A stretch of DNA of 64,000 nt from Flavobacterium sp. YO12 (GTDB lineage Bacteria; Bacteroidota; Bacteroidia; Flavobacteriales; Flavobacteriaceae), in the NCBI RefSeq assembly GCF_004119495.1, contig NZ_NRQU01000019.1, forward strand, positions 1-64,000, given 5' to 3'. A program made the position numbers and the translations under genes. Shown here one piece after another: positions 1-8,804 of this stretch (positions are counted from its first letter, which is position 1; the number at the start of each line of letters is the position of its first letter). The notes below the pieces were generated by a model. The model made no database searches. It was not told the DNA's origin and saw only the letters and a list, made by a program, of their open reading frames with translations.

Positions 1-51
1 ATAATATAGTATTTAGATATAGTTTCTTATTTTTAATTAAAAATTAAAGCT

Positions 52-228
52 ATGGAAATTAATTGGGTTGTAATGGCGGTTGTTGCAGTACTAGTAGTTA
101 TTTTAGTTGTACTTACAATCAGAAAAAATCAAAAAGAGAAAAAGAAACTAACAGATTTGTTGAATAATGATTTCAAGAAAGCTGTAAAAGATAGAATAGA
201 CGCCGATGACGCGGCAAATGAGAAATAA
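52..228 (+). CDS. Small single-pass membrane protein, unknown function
   Basis: A 58-residue reading frame starting at ATG 52. Residues about 5-22 form one hydrophobic helix rich in Val, Ala, Leu and Ile; the rest is a charged cytoplasmic-type tail rich in Lys and Asp. A strong hairpin terminator follows within 25 bases, which supports a real, separately ended gene. I do not recognise the family. It is too short for a domain call, and its promoter may lie outside the window. Confidence 0.6.
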   Translation: MEINWVVMAVVAVLVVILVVLTIRKNQKEKKKLTDLLNNDFKKAVKDRIDADDAANEK

Positions 229-243
229 GAAGAAACTATAAAT

Positions 244-282
244 AAAAAGAGTTCTCGAATTAACAACGAGAACTCTTTTTTG
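244..282. terminator. Bidirectional hairpin terminator
   Basis: The 9-bp perfect stem GAGTTCTCG / CGAGAACTC at 249-257 and 267-275 is flanked by an A-run on the left and a T-run on the right. It can therefore end the small gene on the plus strand and the convergent secreted-protein gene on the minus strand. Confidence 0.85.
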
Positions 283-299
283 CTTTTGTATTGCTGGTT

Positions 300-1094
300 T
301 TATTTATGGCCTAAAGAATATCCATTTCCAGTTAATTTTTTTATAATGTTCATGGCAGTAACGTCTTGGCTCATTTTGTAACCAATAAAATTTCCTCCGT
401 TATTAAATTCTACTTTAAAAACTTTTCCATCGTAAGTATAAATTTCTTGATTTAAAGCTTTGCTGTAACCTTGAACCATTCCAAACTTTCCATACCAAGT
501 TCCAATTACTTTGTAATCTAGATTTGTTACTTCGTATTTTTCAACAGCACCACTGGTAGTTCCATTGTTTGTAATCATTCTGATATAACCGATTTTTTCT
601 TTTTTACTAAAAACATTTCCGTTATCATCAATTGTTAAGGCCAATGCATCTGTTATTGCTTTTTCTGCACTTTGTTGTTTACACCCGTATTTTTCGCCTA
701 AACCAGTTGGTTCGCCATTTAAAAAAGTGTTTACTTGTTCTAATTGAATTCCGTTTTCTGTAATCATACCTTTTGCAAATAAGGTTTGAATAATGCTTCG
801 GTCAACGTTGAAAGGTGAATATTTTGCAAAATCAAGATCGTTTGCTTTCTTCTCTTCATTAGCAATTTCAATATAAGCTTTTCCAGGTGCAGGATTTTCA
901 CAGACTCTCATGTATGCTGTAATTGTATTTGTTCCGTCCAGATTTGAAATTTCATATTGGCGAAGTACTTTAGCTGACATTTTAGCAATAGGTTTACCAT
1001 CTAGTAAAACTTCACCTTTTTTAACTTTGAACTCTTGTGCAAAAGAGCTTGCGCCAGCTAGAGTAAGTAATGCAATCAGAATGCTTTTTTTCAT
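300..1094 (-). CDS. Secreted/periplasmic protein of unknown function
   Basis: 264 residues. Residues 1-19 are a typical signal peptide (Lys-Lys start, hydrophobic core, Ala-x-Ala-like end before Gln-Glu). The mature part is hydrophilic with few cysteines and no motif I can assign. It ends against the shared terminator at 244-282, and the next element upstream is a tRNA gene, so it is probably transcribed alone. Family unknown; Flavobacteria carry many such exported orphans. Confidence 0.7.
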   Translation of the reverse strand: MKKSILIALLTLAGASSFAQEFKVKKGEVLLDGKPIAKMSAKVLRQYEISNLDGTNTITAYMRVCENPAPGKAYIEIANEEKKANDLDFAKYSPFNVDRSIIQTLFAKGMITENGIQLEQVNTFLNGEPTGLGEKYGCKQQSAEKAITDALALTIDDNGNVFSKKEKIGYIRMITNNGTTSGAVEKYEVTNLDYKVIGTWYGKFGMVQGYSKALNQEIYTYDGKVFKVEFNNGGNFIGYKMSQDVTAMNIIKKLTGNGYSLGHK

Positions 1095-1140
1095 GGGGTT
1101 TTGTGTTGGTTTAAAGTTGATTGTGTTTAAAATAAATCAT

Positions 1141-1176
1141 AAAAAAAAACCGTATTTCAATTAAGTAATACAGTTT
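1141..1176 (-). terminator. Terminator after tRNA-Ala
   Basis: Read on the minus strand, the 8-bp stem (ACTGTATT / AATACGGT, one G-T pair) at 1149-1156 and 1167-1174 is followed by a run of about ten T. It lies immediately 3' of the tRNA. Confidence 0.75.
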
Positions 1177-1179
1177 TTG

Positions 1180-1253
1180 TGGAGAATATCGGATTCGAAC
1201 CGATCACCTCTACGCTGCCAGCGTAGCGCTCTAGCCAAATGAGCTAATCCCCC
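1180..1253 (-). tRNA. tRNA-Ala (anticodon GGC)
   Basis: The minus strand folds as a full cloverleaf. The acceptor stem GGGGGAT pairs with ATTCTCC (two G-T pairs), the D arm is GCTC/GAGC, the anticodon stem CTACG/CGTAG encloses loop CTGGCAG with anticodon GGC, and the T arm is ATCGG-TTCGAAT-CCGAT. The discriminator is A, and the 3' CCA is not encoded in full (next bases are CAA). It reads alanine codons GCC/GCU. Confidence 0.95.
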
Positions 1254-1359
1254 AAAGTCATAGCAAATAAAGTCAATTAATTTTCAATAAACAAATTTAG
1301 AAAAGGATCTGAGTAAAAATAGTTGTCAAAACCGTAACTTTACATTTAAAACTATTTTT

Positions 1360-2124
1360 ATGAGTTTAGAAACAACAAAAGGATCGCTTTCGACTTCTTT
1401 TCAAGATACAATTGCAACGGTGCAATTTGGGCATCCTGCAAGTAATTCTTTTCCGCGAGAATTATTAAATAAACTTACATTAGAAATTAATTCATTGAGC
1501 CGAAACGATGCAGTTTCCCTTATTGTTTTGAAGAGCGAAGGCGAAAAAGCTTTTTGTTCCGGCGCTTCGTTTGATGAACTTCTGCAGGTAGAAAATGAAG
1601 AACAAGGAACAGAATTTTTTTCTGGTTTTGCACATTTGCTAAATGCTATGCGCAGCTGCAGCAAGCTTATAATTGGGCGAGTTCAAGGAAAAGCAGTTGG
1701 AGGCGGAGTAGGAATAATTGCGGCGTGCGATTATGTTTTTGCAACTCCTCAAAGTGATATCAAATTATCTGAACTTGCAATTGGTATTGGTCCGTTTGTA
1801 ATTGAGCCGGCTGTGTCTCGAAAAATCGGAAAAACTGCGATGACAAACATGACATTAGCCGCACATGAATGGAAATCGGCAGATTGGGCTTTTGAAAAAG
1901 GGTTATATTCTGTTTTGATTGATTCAGAAAATCTGGATAAAGAAGTAGAAAATTTTGCTCAAAAATTAAGTTCATACAATCCAGAAGCATTGCACGAAAT
2001 GAAAAAGATCATTTGGGAAAATACTGAAAACTGGGAATCACTGCTTTTTGAACGTGCCGCTATTACAGGTAAATTGGTTCTATCTGATTTTAGCAGAAAT
2101 GCTTTAATGCAGTTTAAAAAATAG
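1360..2124 (+). CDS. Enoyl-CoA hydratase/isomerase (crotonase) family protein
   Basis: 254 residues, the usual crotonase length. The first oxyanion-hole segment is GEKAFCSGASFDELL at 61-75, the second is GKAVGGGVGIIAACD at about 110-124, and LSELAIGIGP follows at 137-146. Acts on a fatty or branched-chain acyl-CoA in the cytoplasm. Of the two glutamates used by classical hydratases, the second is present (Glu138), while the first is replaced by Gly in the GGGVG stretch. The reaction could therefore be isomerisation or a specialised hydration such as in leucine breakdown. It stands alone, so context gives no substrate. Confidence 0.88.
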   Translation: MSLETTKGSLSTSFQDTIATVQFGHPASNSFPRELLNKLTLEINSLSRNDAVSLIVLKSEGEKAFCSGASFDELLQVENEEQGTEFFSGFAHLLNAMRSCSKLIIGRVQGKAVGGGVGIIAACDYVFATPQSDIKLSELAIGIGPFVIEPAVSRKIGKTAMTNMTLAAHEWKSADWAFEKGLYSVLIDSENLDKEVENFAQKLSSYNPEALHEMKKIIWENTENWESLLFERAAITGKLVLSDFSRNALMQFKK

Positions 2125-2214
2125 GCATGACATAAGTCATTGATTTTATACAAATAGTAACATAGTTTTGAAAAAGGATTTAAAACCAACTTTTCATCAT
2201 ATAAATTATTGAAT

Positions 2215-2391
2215 ATGACTATTATTTCTTTATTCCAAAAGGGTGATGTGGCAGAGAAAATTAAAAACGCTCCAGACAGCGGATATCAAATAGGTGTTGT
2301 TATAGGATCGTTTATTCCGTTTGTCGTTTTAGTAGGAATTGCCTATTGGATGTATAACCGTGCTAAAAAAAGAGACGAAAACGGTTATTAA
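2215..2391 (+). CDS. Small single-pass membrane protein
   Basis: 58 residues from ATG 2215; a TTG six bases upstream is in frame but less likely as the start. A soluble N-terminus of about 25 residues is followed by one hydrophobic helix (about 26-45) and a basic tail with Arg-Ala-Lys-Lys-Arg, giving an N-out/C-in orientation. It lies 32 bases before queD and could be co-transcribed. No family recognised. Confidence 0.6.
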   Translation: MTIISLFQKGDVAEKIKNAPDSGYQIGVVIGSFIPFVVLVGIAYWMYNRAKKRDENGY

Positions 2392-2423
2392 TTTGTAAAT
2401 TTGCAAGCTTAAATTAAAAATCG

Positions 2424-2876
2424 ATGAGTAATATTAGAATTACAAAACAATTTAGTTTCGAAACTGGACATGCATTGTACGGTTACGACGGAAAATGCAA
2501 GAACGTTCACGGACACAGTTATAAATTGTCGGTAACTGTTATTGGTTCGCCAATTACAGATCGATCGAATGTGAAATTCGGAATGGTAATTGACTTTTCT
2601 GATTTAAAGAAAATTGTAAAAGAAGAAATCGTCGATCAATTTGATCATGCGACTGTATTTAATCAAACAACGCCGCATATCGAATTAGCAAATGAATTGA
2701 AAAATCGCGGACATCACGTAATATTGGTTGATTATCAGCCAACAAGCGAAAATATGGTAGTTGATTTTGCTGATAGAATTATCGCAAGACTGCCAAAAGG
2801 AATTTCGCTTTTCTCTCTTAAACTTCAAGAAACGGAATCGTCGTTTGCAGAGTGGTATGCAAGTGATAACATTTAA
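2424..2876 (+). CDS. queD: 6-carboxy-5,6,7,8-tetrahydropterin synthase (QueD/PTPS family)
   Basis: 150 residues, a full-length member of the 6-pyruvoyl-tetrahydropterin synthase fold. Zinc-binding histidines are His16, His29 and His31 (VHGH), the catalytic cysteine is Cys25 (GKCKN), and DH at 74-75 and TSEN at 107-110 supply the remaining catalytic and pterin-binding residues. QueD turns 7,8-dihydroneopterin triphosphate into carboxytetrahydropterin, the second step towards queuosine and other 7-deazaguanines. No other queuosine gene is in the window, so function rests on the family motif. A TAAATTTG motif resembling a Flavobacterium -7 box lies at 2396-2403. Confidence 0.9.
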   Translation: MSNIRITKQFSFETGHALYGYDGKCKNVHGHSYKLSVTVIGSPITDRSNVKFGMVIDFSDLKKIVKEEIVDQFDHATVFNQTTPHIELANELKNRGHHVILVDYQPTSENMVVDFADRIIARLPKGISLFSLKLQETESSFAEWYASDNI

Positions 2877-2966
2877 TATTCAAAAAAAGAAATTCCAAAC
2901 TCTTCGACTTCGCTCAGAGAGACAAAAGTCTAAAATTCTAAGAAGTCCAGTAATCTAAAAATCTAA

Positions 2967-3710
2967 ATGAAAAAAGTATATTTTGCTTCAGATCAGCATT
3001 TTGGTGCGCCGACTCCTGAATTGAGTCTACCGCGCGAAAAGAAATTTGTGGCTTGGTTAGATGAGGTTAAAGAAGATGCCGAGGCGATTTTTTTACTTGG
3101 TGATTTATTTGATTTTTGGTTTGAATATAAAACAGTTGTACCAAAAGGTTTTGTTCGAATTTTAGGAAAATTGGCTGAAATTCGCGACAGCGGTATTCCA
3201 ATTTACTTTTTTGTTGGAAATCATGATCTTTGGATGAATGATTATTTTGAAACCGAATTGAATATTCCGGTTTATCATGATAACAAAGAATTTACTTTTA
3301 ACGGGAAAACTTTCCTGATTGGTCATGGTGACGGAAAAGGTCCTGGCGATAAAGGTTATAAAAGAATGAAAAAGGTGTTTACTAACCCGTTTTCAAAATG
3401 GCTTTTTCGATGGCTTCATCCTGATGTCGGCGTGAGTTTAGCGCAGTATTTATCGGTTAAAAATAAACTGATTTCTGGTGACGAAGATGTAAAATTTCTT
3501 GGTGAAGAAAACGAATGGCTCGTGTTGTACGCCAAGCGCAAACTCGAAACCAAACATTATAATTACTTTATTTTTGGACATCGCCATTTACCAATGATTA
3601 TTCCTGTTGGCGAAGATTCTAATTATGTAAATCTAGGCGATTGGATTGGTTATTTTACCTATGGCGTTTTTGACGGTGAGAATTTTGAACTTAAAAAATT
3701 CGAGAAATAA
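2967..3710 (+). CDS. lpxH: UDP-2,3-diacylglucosamine diphosphatase (LpxH)
   Basis: 247 residues with the calcineurin-type metallophosphatase motifs in order: Asp9-x-His11, GDLFDFW from 45, GNHD at 84-87, IGHGDG at 118-123 and GHRH near 205. LpxH cleaves UDP-2,3-diacyl-GlcN to lipid X and UMP at the inner membrane in lipid A synthesis. It lies about 90 bases after queD, separated by a degenerate TCTAAAAT-type repeat stretch. The DLFDFWFEY segment favours LpxH over a general phosphoesterase. Confidence 0.9.
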   Translation: MKKVYFASDQHFGAPTPELSLPREKKFVAWLDEVKEDAEAIFLLGDLFDFWFEYKTVVPKGFVRILGKLAEIRDSGIPIYFFVGNHDLWMNDYFETELNIPVYHDNKEFTFNGKTFLIGHGDGKGPGDKGYKRMKKVFTNPFSKWLFRWLHPDVGVSLAQYLSVKNKLISGDEDVKFLGEENEWLVLYAKRKLETKHYNYFIFGHRHLPMIIPVGEDSNYVNLGDWIGYFTYGVFDGENFELKKFEK

Positions 3711-3783
3711 GTAAGTCAAAAGTCGAAAGTTGCAGGTCGCAAAGTTGAGGCTTAGTGGCTAAAACCAAAAGCTAAAAAATGTC

Positions 3784-4995
3784 TTATTTTGTACTTGTTG
3801 GATAAATCCCAATTTTGTGCGTTCTCAAAATATATTCTGAAAGTTGCTTGCTGTTAGAAAGTTGAAATTTAATTGCTCCTGATGCTTTTTTCGGCATATG
3901 ACATTCCACACAATTAGCAGCCAGTAATTTTTCAGGCATCGTTTTTAAAGTCGTTTCATTGTGTTTTAAACCTTGATGACAACTCATACAAATTTTAGAA
4001 TATGATGCCATATTCTTAGAAGCATTTTCATGCGGATTATGGCAAGTTATACAATCCATTTTGTCACTTTTTATAAAACACTTACTTTGCGCCATTAAGC
4101 GAAATTGGTTTCCGTGAACATCAAATTTCGCGGTATCAGTTACGCTTCTTGTTTCTCTATAAAAATCAGAAAGATTATCACCCGGTTTGAAGTCAAAGCG
4201 AGATTTCATTTTCATTCCGTCATTTCCAGCGTGGCAAAGCGCACAGGCATCTAATTTTTGTTGTCTGTTAAGCGTTTTAAAACTAGTAATGCTATTTGCA
4301 ACTTTGATATTTGGGTTTTTTAGATGAAAATCAACATGCTTTTTCGCTGGCCCGTGACAGCGTTCACAATCAATTCCGTAAACAATCGTTTTTTTATCAA
4401 TAATATCTTCAACCTCCATCGATAAAAAGTTTTTATCTGTAGAATTCTGATTAACATTTCTGCTGCTGATGTTTGAACTATGACAAGAATAACAGTCTTT
4501 TACGACCATACGGTCAAAATAAGGTTTATCGGCTGGAAATCCTGGACTTGTCGCCCAATTGTTTATTGATCTATAATAAGAAACGGGTAATTCGTAGGTA
4601 TTGCGATCTCGCCAATATACTGAAGTTTGTGCATGTTTAATTCCAAAAACAATCTCAAAACGATGCGCTTCAACCTCTTTTCCGTTTTTATATAGAACTT
4701 GATACAAGCTGTCGTTGCGTTTTTCCATGACAATTTTGGTGTTTTTATCATAGATAAAAGTGTGATTTGCCTTGTCAAAATCACCTAAAATATTTGCCGG
4801 AATTGCGGGAGCAGTTGCTTTAAAGTGAGCGCTTTTTACTGCCATGTCATATTGAGTCTGGTGACATTGAATACAGCTTTCAGAGCCTGCATAATCAGTG
4901 CCTCGCGGATCAATATACTCTTCAGAAGCGTCTTTGCAGTTTGTAAAAAAGAGTGCTAGAATAGTAAAGGCAATAAGAATGCTTATTTTTTTCAT
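3784..4995 (-). CDS. Heptaheme c-type cytochrome lipoprotein
   Basis: 403 residues. Lipobox FTNC puts the lipidated cysteine at 20, so it is a membrane-anchored extracytoplasmic protein. There are seven CxxCH haem sites at 41, 168, 210, 251, 315, 336 and 362. The gap of about 120 residues between the first and second sites and the clustered C-terminal sites recall multihaem cytochromes of the NrfA/octahaem fold class, but no catalytic CxxCK is present, so an electron-transfer role is more likely than nitrite reduction. It appears to be a single-gene unit; no partner oxidoreductase or maturation gene is adjacent. Confidence 0.85.
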   Translation of the reverse strand: MKKISILIAFTILALFFTNCKDASEEYIDPRGTDYAGSESCIQCHQTQYDMAVKSAHFKATAPAIPANILGDFDKANHTFIYDKNTKIVMEKRNDSLYQVLYKNGKEVEAHRFEIVFGIKHAQTSVYWRDRNTYELPVSYYRSINNWATSPGFPADKPYFDRMVVKDCYSCHSSNISSRNVNQNSTDKNFLSMEVEDIIDKKTIVYGIDCERCHGPAKKHVDFHLKNPNIKVANSITSFKTLNRQQKLDACALCHAGNDGMKMKSRFDFKPGDNLSDFYRETRSVTDTAKFDVHGNQFRLMAQSKCFIKSDKMDCITCHNPHENASKNMASYSKICMSCHQGLKHNETTLKTMPEKLLAANCVECHMPKKASGAIKFQLSNSKQLSEYILRTHKIGIYPTSTK

Positions 4996-5078
4996 TGCCG
5001 TAAATATACTTTTTTTTGAATAAAATCAAAATATATTTCAATAATGAAAAAATGTTGTTAAAATATTTAGAATGTTTC

Positions 5079-5435
5079 TTAGTTTAATCCAGGACCATAA
5101 ACATATTCGTCTAATTCGATTTTAAACAAAGAGCCTTCAACTAAATCTTTAATTGATTTTAGTTCTGTCATTGAAACCGCTAAATCTATTGACGAACAAG
5201 GAGTTTTTAGTAAAAATTTATGACAAGAATATTTTAACTCACAAGCTTCGCAACAAGCGTTCTCGATAATGCTGTCTTCGATTAAATCGCAAAACATATT
5301 CAATTCTGAAACTGTAAAATAGAAGCCTGTTTCTTTAAAAACCAACTGTACTTTGTCAAGAATTGTCTGGCTGTTTTGTTTCCAGTAAAAGGCTATGCCG
5401 AAGCTGTTGTGATATATTTGTTGTATTTCTCTCAT
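5079..5435 (-). CDS. Cysteine-clustered conserved hypothetical protein
   Basis: 118 residues, no signal peptide, so cytoplasmic. Cys49, Cys61, Cys62, Cys65, Cys71 and Cys80 are packed in a 32-residue stretch (core CCEACELKYSC), which looks like a metal or Fe-S binding site. It is divergent in sequence from named families I know. It lies upstream of, and in the same direction as, the multihaem cytochrome with an 83-base gap, so a shared redox role is possible but unproven. Confidence 0.7.
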   Translation of the reverse strand: MREIQQIYHNSFGIAFYWKQNSQTILDKVQLVFKETGFYFTVSELNMFCDLIEDSIIENACCEACELKYSCHKFLLKTPCSSIDLAVSMTELKSIKDLVEGSLFKIELDEYVYGPGLN

Positions 5436-5515
5436 TGTAAATCCTTTTATTCCAGCAAATATAAATATTATTTATATTAATTCTAAATAAAAAAATCATA
5501 AAAATTTGAAAAATG

Positions 5516-5662
5516 TTTTACCATATAAGTACTATAAGTTCGTAGTAAAGGCTTTCTTGTTTTTGCTGGATGCAAAAATAAAAAGACCTCCAATAAAATG
5601 GAGGTCTCTAAAATTAAGATCCATTTTTTAAATGAACTTATATATAATTTATATGGTTTAAA
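5516..5662. repeat. Paired ACCATATAAG/CTTATATGGT inverted-repeat element
   Basis: The left end (5519-5542) begins ACCATATAAG and continues TATAAGTTC. The right end (about 5630-5656) is its inverted copy, reading AAATGAACTTATAT and then TTATATGG. The same ends flank 57311-57480 and occur singly at 12849-12880. The terminator of the MFS gene lies inside, about 145 bp in total. Confidence 0.65.
5577..5608 (-). terminator. Terminator of the MFS/recJ transcript
   Basis: An 8-bp or longer stem GACCTCCA / TGGAGGTC around 5585-5606, followed on the minus strand by a T-rich run. Confidence 0.8.
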
Positions 5663-5668
5663 AATTAA

Positions 5669-6949
5669 TTACTCCAATTTGTGATGTTCTTCCATATCTT
5701 TATGAAGATCTAAATCTCTAAAAGTTGGAGATATAAAACCAAAACCTAAAACGGTCAAAAGTGTAACGCTTCCGCCAAACACAACAGATGTTACTGCTCC
5801 CATTAATTTGGCAGTTGCACCACTCTCAAACGCACCTAATTCATTAGAAGAGCCAACAAAAATCGAATTTACAGCACCAACACGTCCACGCATATGATCA
5901 GGAGTTTTAAGCTGTAAAATGGTCTGGCGAATTACTACCGAAATTCCATCAGCAAGTCCGCTCAAGAATAAAGCAAAAACAGAAAGCCAGAATGACGTAG
6001 AAAGTCCAAATAAAATAATCGACAATCCAAAAACAAATATGGCTACTAAAAGTTTTTTTCCGGCATTTTTGTATAAAGGGATATACGCCGAAACAATCAT
6101 CGTAATAAAAGCACCCACGGCAGGCGCGGCTCTTAATATACCAAAACCTTCAGAACCCACTTTTAAAATATCTTGTGCAAAAACAGGTAACAATGCTACT
6201 GCACCTCCAAAAAGTACCGCAATCATATCAAGTGACAAAGCACCTAAAACAATTTGGTTTTTAAATACAAAAGTCAAACCTTCTGTAAGACTGTCTTTTA
6301 TGGATTCTCCGATCTTCGGATTTATGATTGGTTTTTTACTAATTTGTGATAAGGCAATTAAGGAAAGAATTGAGAATCCGAAAACGAGACACATTGACCA
6401 GTGAACACCAATCCAGTTAATTGAAAATCCTGCAAGTGCCGGTCCCATAACCGCACCAATCTGCCAAACCGAACTGCTCCAAGTAGCGGCATTTGGATAT
6501 GCTTTTTTAGGGATAATAAGTGATAGTAGTGAGAAAATAGTAGGGCCAAGAAAAGCACGAACTAATCCGCCAAGAAATACTAAAAAGTAAATGGAGTATA
6601 AGATAGACTCTGTCGACCAACCGCTGACAATTTTTGGCCAAGTGAGTAAAAATAATCCAAAACTAATTACTGAAAATCCTAGAATACATTTTACCAATAA
6701 TCCTTTCTTTTCTCTTTGATCAACAATATGTCCTGCAAACAATGCCATTGAAACCGCTGGAATCACTTCCATTAAACCTATAATTCCTAACGAAAGCGGA
6801 TTTTTAGTTAAACTGTAAACCTCCCATTCAATAACAATAAACTGCATCGACCAAGCAAAAACCATCGCAAAGCGCAATAGTAAAAATATATTAAACTCTC
6901 TATAGCGAAGCGCTTGATACGGATCTGGTTTTGTTGATTTAGTTGTCAT
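5669..6949 (-). CDS. Major facilitator superfamily transporter
   Basis: 426 residues with about twelve hydrophobic helices. It looks like the EntS-type MFS_3 group, with GHIVDQREKKGLL in the first cytoplasmic loop (around 75) and DHMRGRVGAVNS near 353, the second half's matching motif. Likely a drug or small-molecule exporter of the inner membrane; substrate unknown. Its start overlaps the 3' end of recJ by 11 bases, so the two are translationally coupled in one transcript ending at 5577-5608. Confidence 0.88.
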   Translation of the reverse strand: MTTKSTKPDPYQALRYREFNIFLLLRFAMVFAWSMQFIVIEWEVYSLTKNPLSLGIIGLMEVIPAVSMALFAGHIVDQREKKGLLVKCILGFSVISFGLFLLTWPKIVSGWSTESILYSIYFLVFLGGLVRAFLGPTIFSLLSLIIPKKAYPNAATWSSSVWQIGAVMGPALAGFSINWIGVHWSMCLVFGFSILSLIALSQISKKPIINPKIGESIKDSLTEGLTFVFKNQIVLGALSLDMIAVLFGGAVALLPVFAQDILKVGSEGFGILRAAPAVGAFITMIVSAYIPLYKNAGKKLLVAIFVFGLSIILFGLSTSFWLSVFALFLSGLADGISVVIRQTILQLKTPDHMRGRVGAVNSIFVGSSNELGAFESGATAKLMGAVTSVVFGGSVTLLTVLGFGFISPTFRDLDLHKDMEEHHKLE

Positions 6950-8645
6950 TTGTTCTGATGTCTTTCAGCATAAGCTGTGTTGATATGGTTCCGTTCCATT
7001 CGTTTTCAGCTAAAGAATAAGCCAGCTGAAACAGATTCTGATTTTGCGCTATACTTAATTTTTTTCCGAGTCCAAAGCCAATTGCTGCAATTCCATCTGA
7101 ATTAGATTGTTTTACAAAAAGCCTTAGATGTTCTTCCTCAGAACCTAAAGTTTTGGCGTAACCAGTATCTTTTATATTTTTTGTCATGAAAACCGGCGTC
7201 ATGTTCTGCGGGCCAAAAGGTTCAAATTGTTTAAGAATACGGATGAGTTTTGGAGTAATATCAGAGAAATTAATTTCAGCATCAATTTCGATTTCAGGAG
7301 TTTGCATTTCAGGTAGGATAGTTGAGGAAACCTGTTTTTCGAAAGCGTCTTTAAAAATCTGATAATTTTCAGCTTTTAAAGTCATTCCCGCCGCGTACAT
7401 ATGACCTCCAAATTGTTCCAAATGTTCTGCGCAGGCATCTAATGCATTATAAACATCAAATCCTTTTACAGATCGGGCAGAAGCCGCATATTTATCGCCG
7501 CTTTTGGTAAAAACTAAAGTTGGTCGATAATAGGTTTCAATTAATCGAGAAGCAACAATTCCAATAACGCCTTTGTGCCAGTCTTCTTGAAAAACAACGG
7601 TAGAAAAACGTTCTTCCTCATTGTTTTCTGTAATTTGCAGAAAAGCTTCTTTTGTGATTTTTTTATCGAGATCTTTTCGATCAGCATTATATTGTTCAAT
7701 TTCAGATGCAAACTGCTGTGCTTGTTCAAAATCAAATTCGGTCAATAACTCAACCGCATGATTTCCGTGTTTGATTCTTCCAGCTGCGTTTATTCTTGGT
7801 GAAATAATAAAAACAACATCGGTAATGTCTAAAACTGTCTTCTTAACCTGATGAACCAAAGCTTTAATTCCAGGTCTTGGTTCGCTGTTAATTACTTTTA
7901 AACCGAAATAAGCTAAAACACGATTTTCTCCTGTAATAGGAACAATATCTGCAGCAATTGCAGTTGCAACCAAATCTAAATATGGAACTAAATCCTCAAT
8001 CGTTTCATTTCGGTTTTGGCCTAAAGCCTGAATCAATTTAAAACCAACTCCACAGCCGCATAACTCATCATACGGATAAGAGCAGTCTTCTCTTTTTGGA
8101 TCAAGAATCGCAACCGCGTCTGGAAGAAATTCACCAGGTCTGTGGTGATCACAAACAATAAAATCGATGTTTTTTGCTTTTGCGTAAGCGATATGATCTA
8201 TAGATTTTATGCCGCAATCGAGTGCAATAATCAATGAAAAGCCATTATCGTCAGCAAAGTCAATTCCTTTAAAAGAGATTCCGTAACCTTCATCATAACG
8301 ATCCGGAATATAAGTTGCAATATTTGAATAGTATGATTTTAAATACGAAGAAACCAAAGAAACCGCCGTTGTTCCGTCAACATCATAATCGCCAAAAACT
8401 AAAATGTTTTCCTGATTTTCAATTGCCAATTCTATTCTTGCAACCGCTTTCTCCATATCTTTCATCAGATAAGGATCGTGAAGATGTTCTAAAGAGGGAC
8501 GAAAGAAATTTTTAGCATCTTCAAAAGTTTCAATGCCGCGCTGAATCAAAAGCGTTGCAACAAAATCTTCTACATTTAAGGCTTGCGCCAAATGTTTGAT
8601 TTTATCCTCAGAAGGTTTTGGTTTTAAAGTCCAACGCATTTTCAT
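6939..8645 (-). CDS. recJ: Single-stranded-DNA-specific exonuclease RecJ
   Basis: 568 residues, normal RecJ length. DHH-phosphoesterase motifs are DYDVDG at 86-91, a LDCG segment near 142, DHH at 166-168 and LDPKRED near 182; the DHHA1-type GGHMYAAGM lies near 415. RecJ degrades single-stranded DNA 5' to 3' in recombination and mismatch repair. A second in-frame ATG two codons in (8639) gives the common MRWTLKP start and may be the true one. Confidence 0.95.
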   Translation of the reverse strand: MKMRWTLKPKPSEDKIKHLAQALNVEDFVATLLIQRGIETFEDAKNFFRPSLEHLHDPYLMKDMEKAVARIELAIENQENILVFGDYDVDGTTAVSLVSSYLKSYYSNIATYIPDRYDEGYGISFKGIDFADDNGFSLIIALDCGIKSIDHIAYAKAKNIDFIVCDHHRPGEFLPDAVAILDPKREDCSYPYDELCGCGVGFKLIQALGQNRNETIEDLVPYLDLVATAIAADIVPITGENRVLAYFGLKVINSEPRPGIKALVHQVKKTVLDITDVVFIISPRINAAGRIKHGNHAVELLTEFDFEQAQQFASEIEQYNADRKDLDKKITKEAFLQITENNEEERFSTVVFQEDWHKGVIGIVASRLIETYYRPTLVFTKSGDKYAASARSVKGFDVYNALDACAEHLEQFGGHMYAAGMTLKAENYQIFKDAFEKQVSSTILPEMQTPEIEIDAEINFSDITPKLIRILKQFEPFGPQNMTPVFMTKNIKDTGYAKTLGSEEEHLRLFVKQSNSDGIAAIGFGLGKKLSIAQNQNLFQLAYSLAENEWNGTISTQLMLKDIRTNDN

Positions 8646-8804
8646 TGTAGATTTTAGATCTTAGATTTTAGATTGAAGAAATCGAAAATCGTTTAATCTG
8701 GATAGGTAATTTTTTTTGCCACTCACGATAGCTATCGGGATAGAGGACTTAAAAGTTTTTTTAATCTGTGTTAATCAGTGAAATCTGTGGCAGAATATTT
8801 TGTG
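8646..8804. repeat. Degenerate intergenic repeats before recJ
   Basis: Holds tandem TTAGATTTTAGAT-like units (8647-8675), a GGATAGGTAATT string shared with 16069-16080, a GATAGCTATC palindrome and an AATCTGTGTTAATC / ATCTGTGGC stretch belonging to the family at 9188-9320. No gene seen. Confidence 0.5.

Noticed and set aside
910..1164. 84-codon plus frame overlapping the secreted protein and tRNA terminator
   Set aside because: Opposite strand of a gene with a clear signal peptide, and it reads into the A-run of a terminator.
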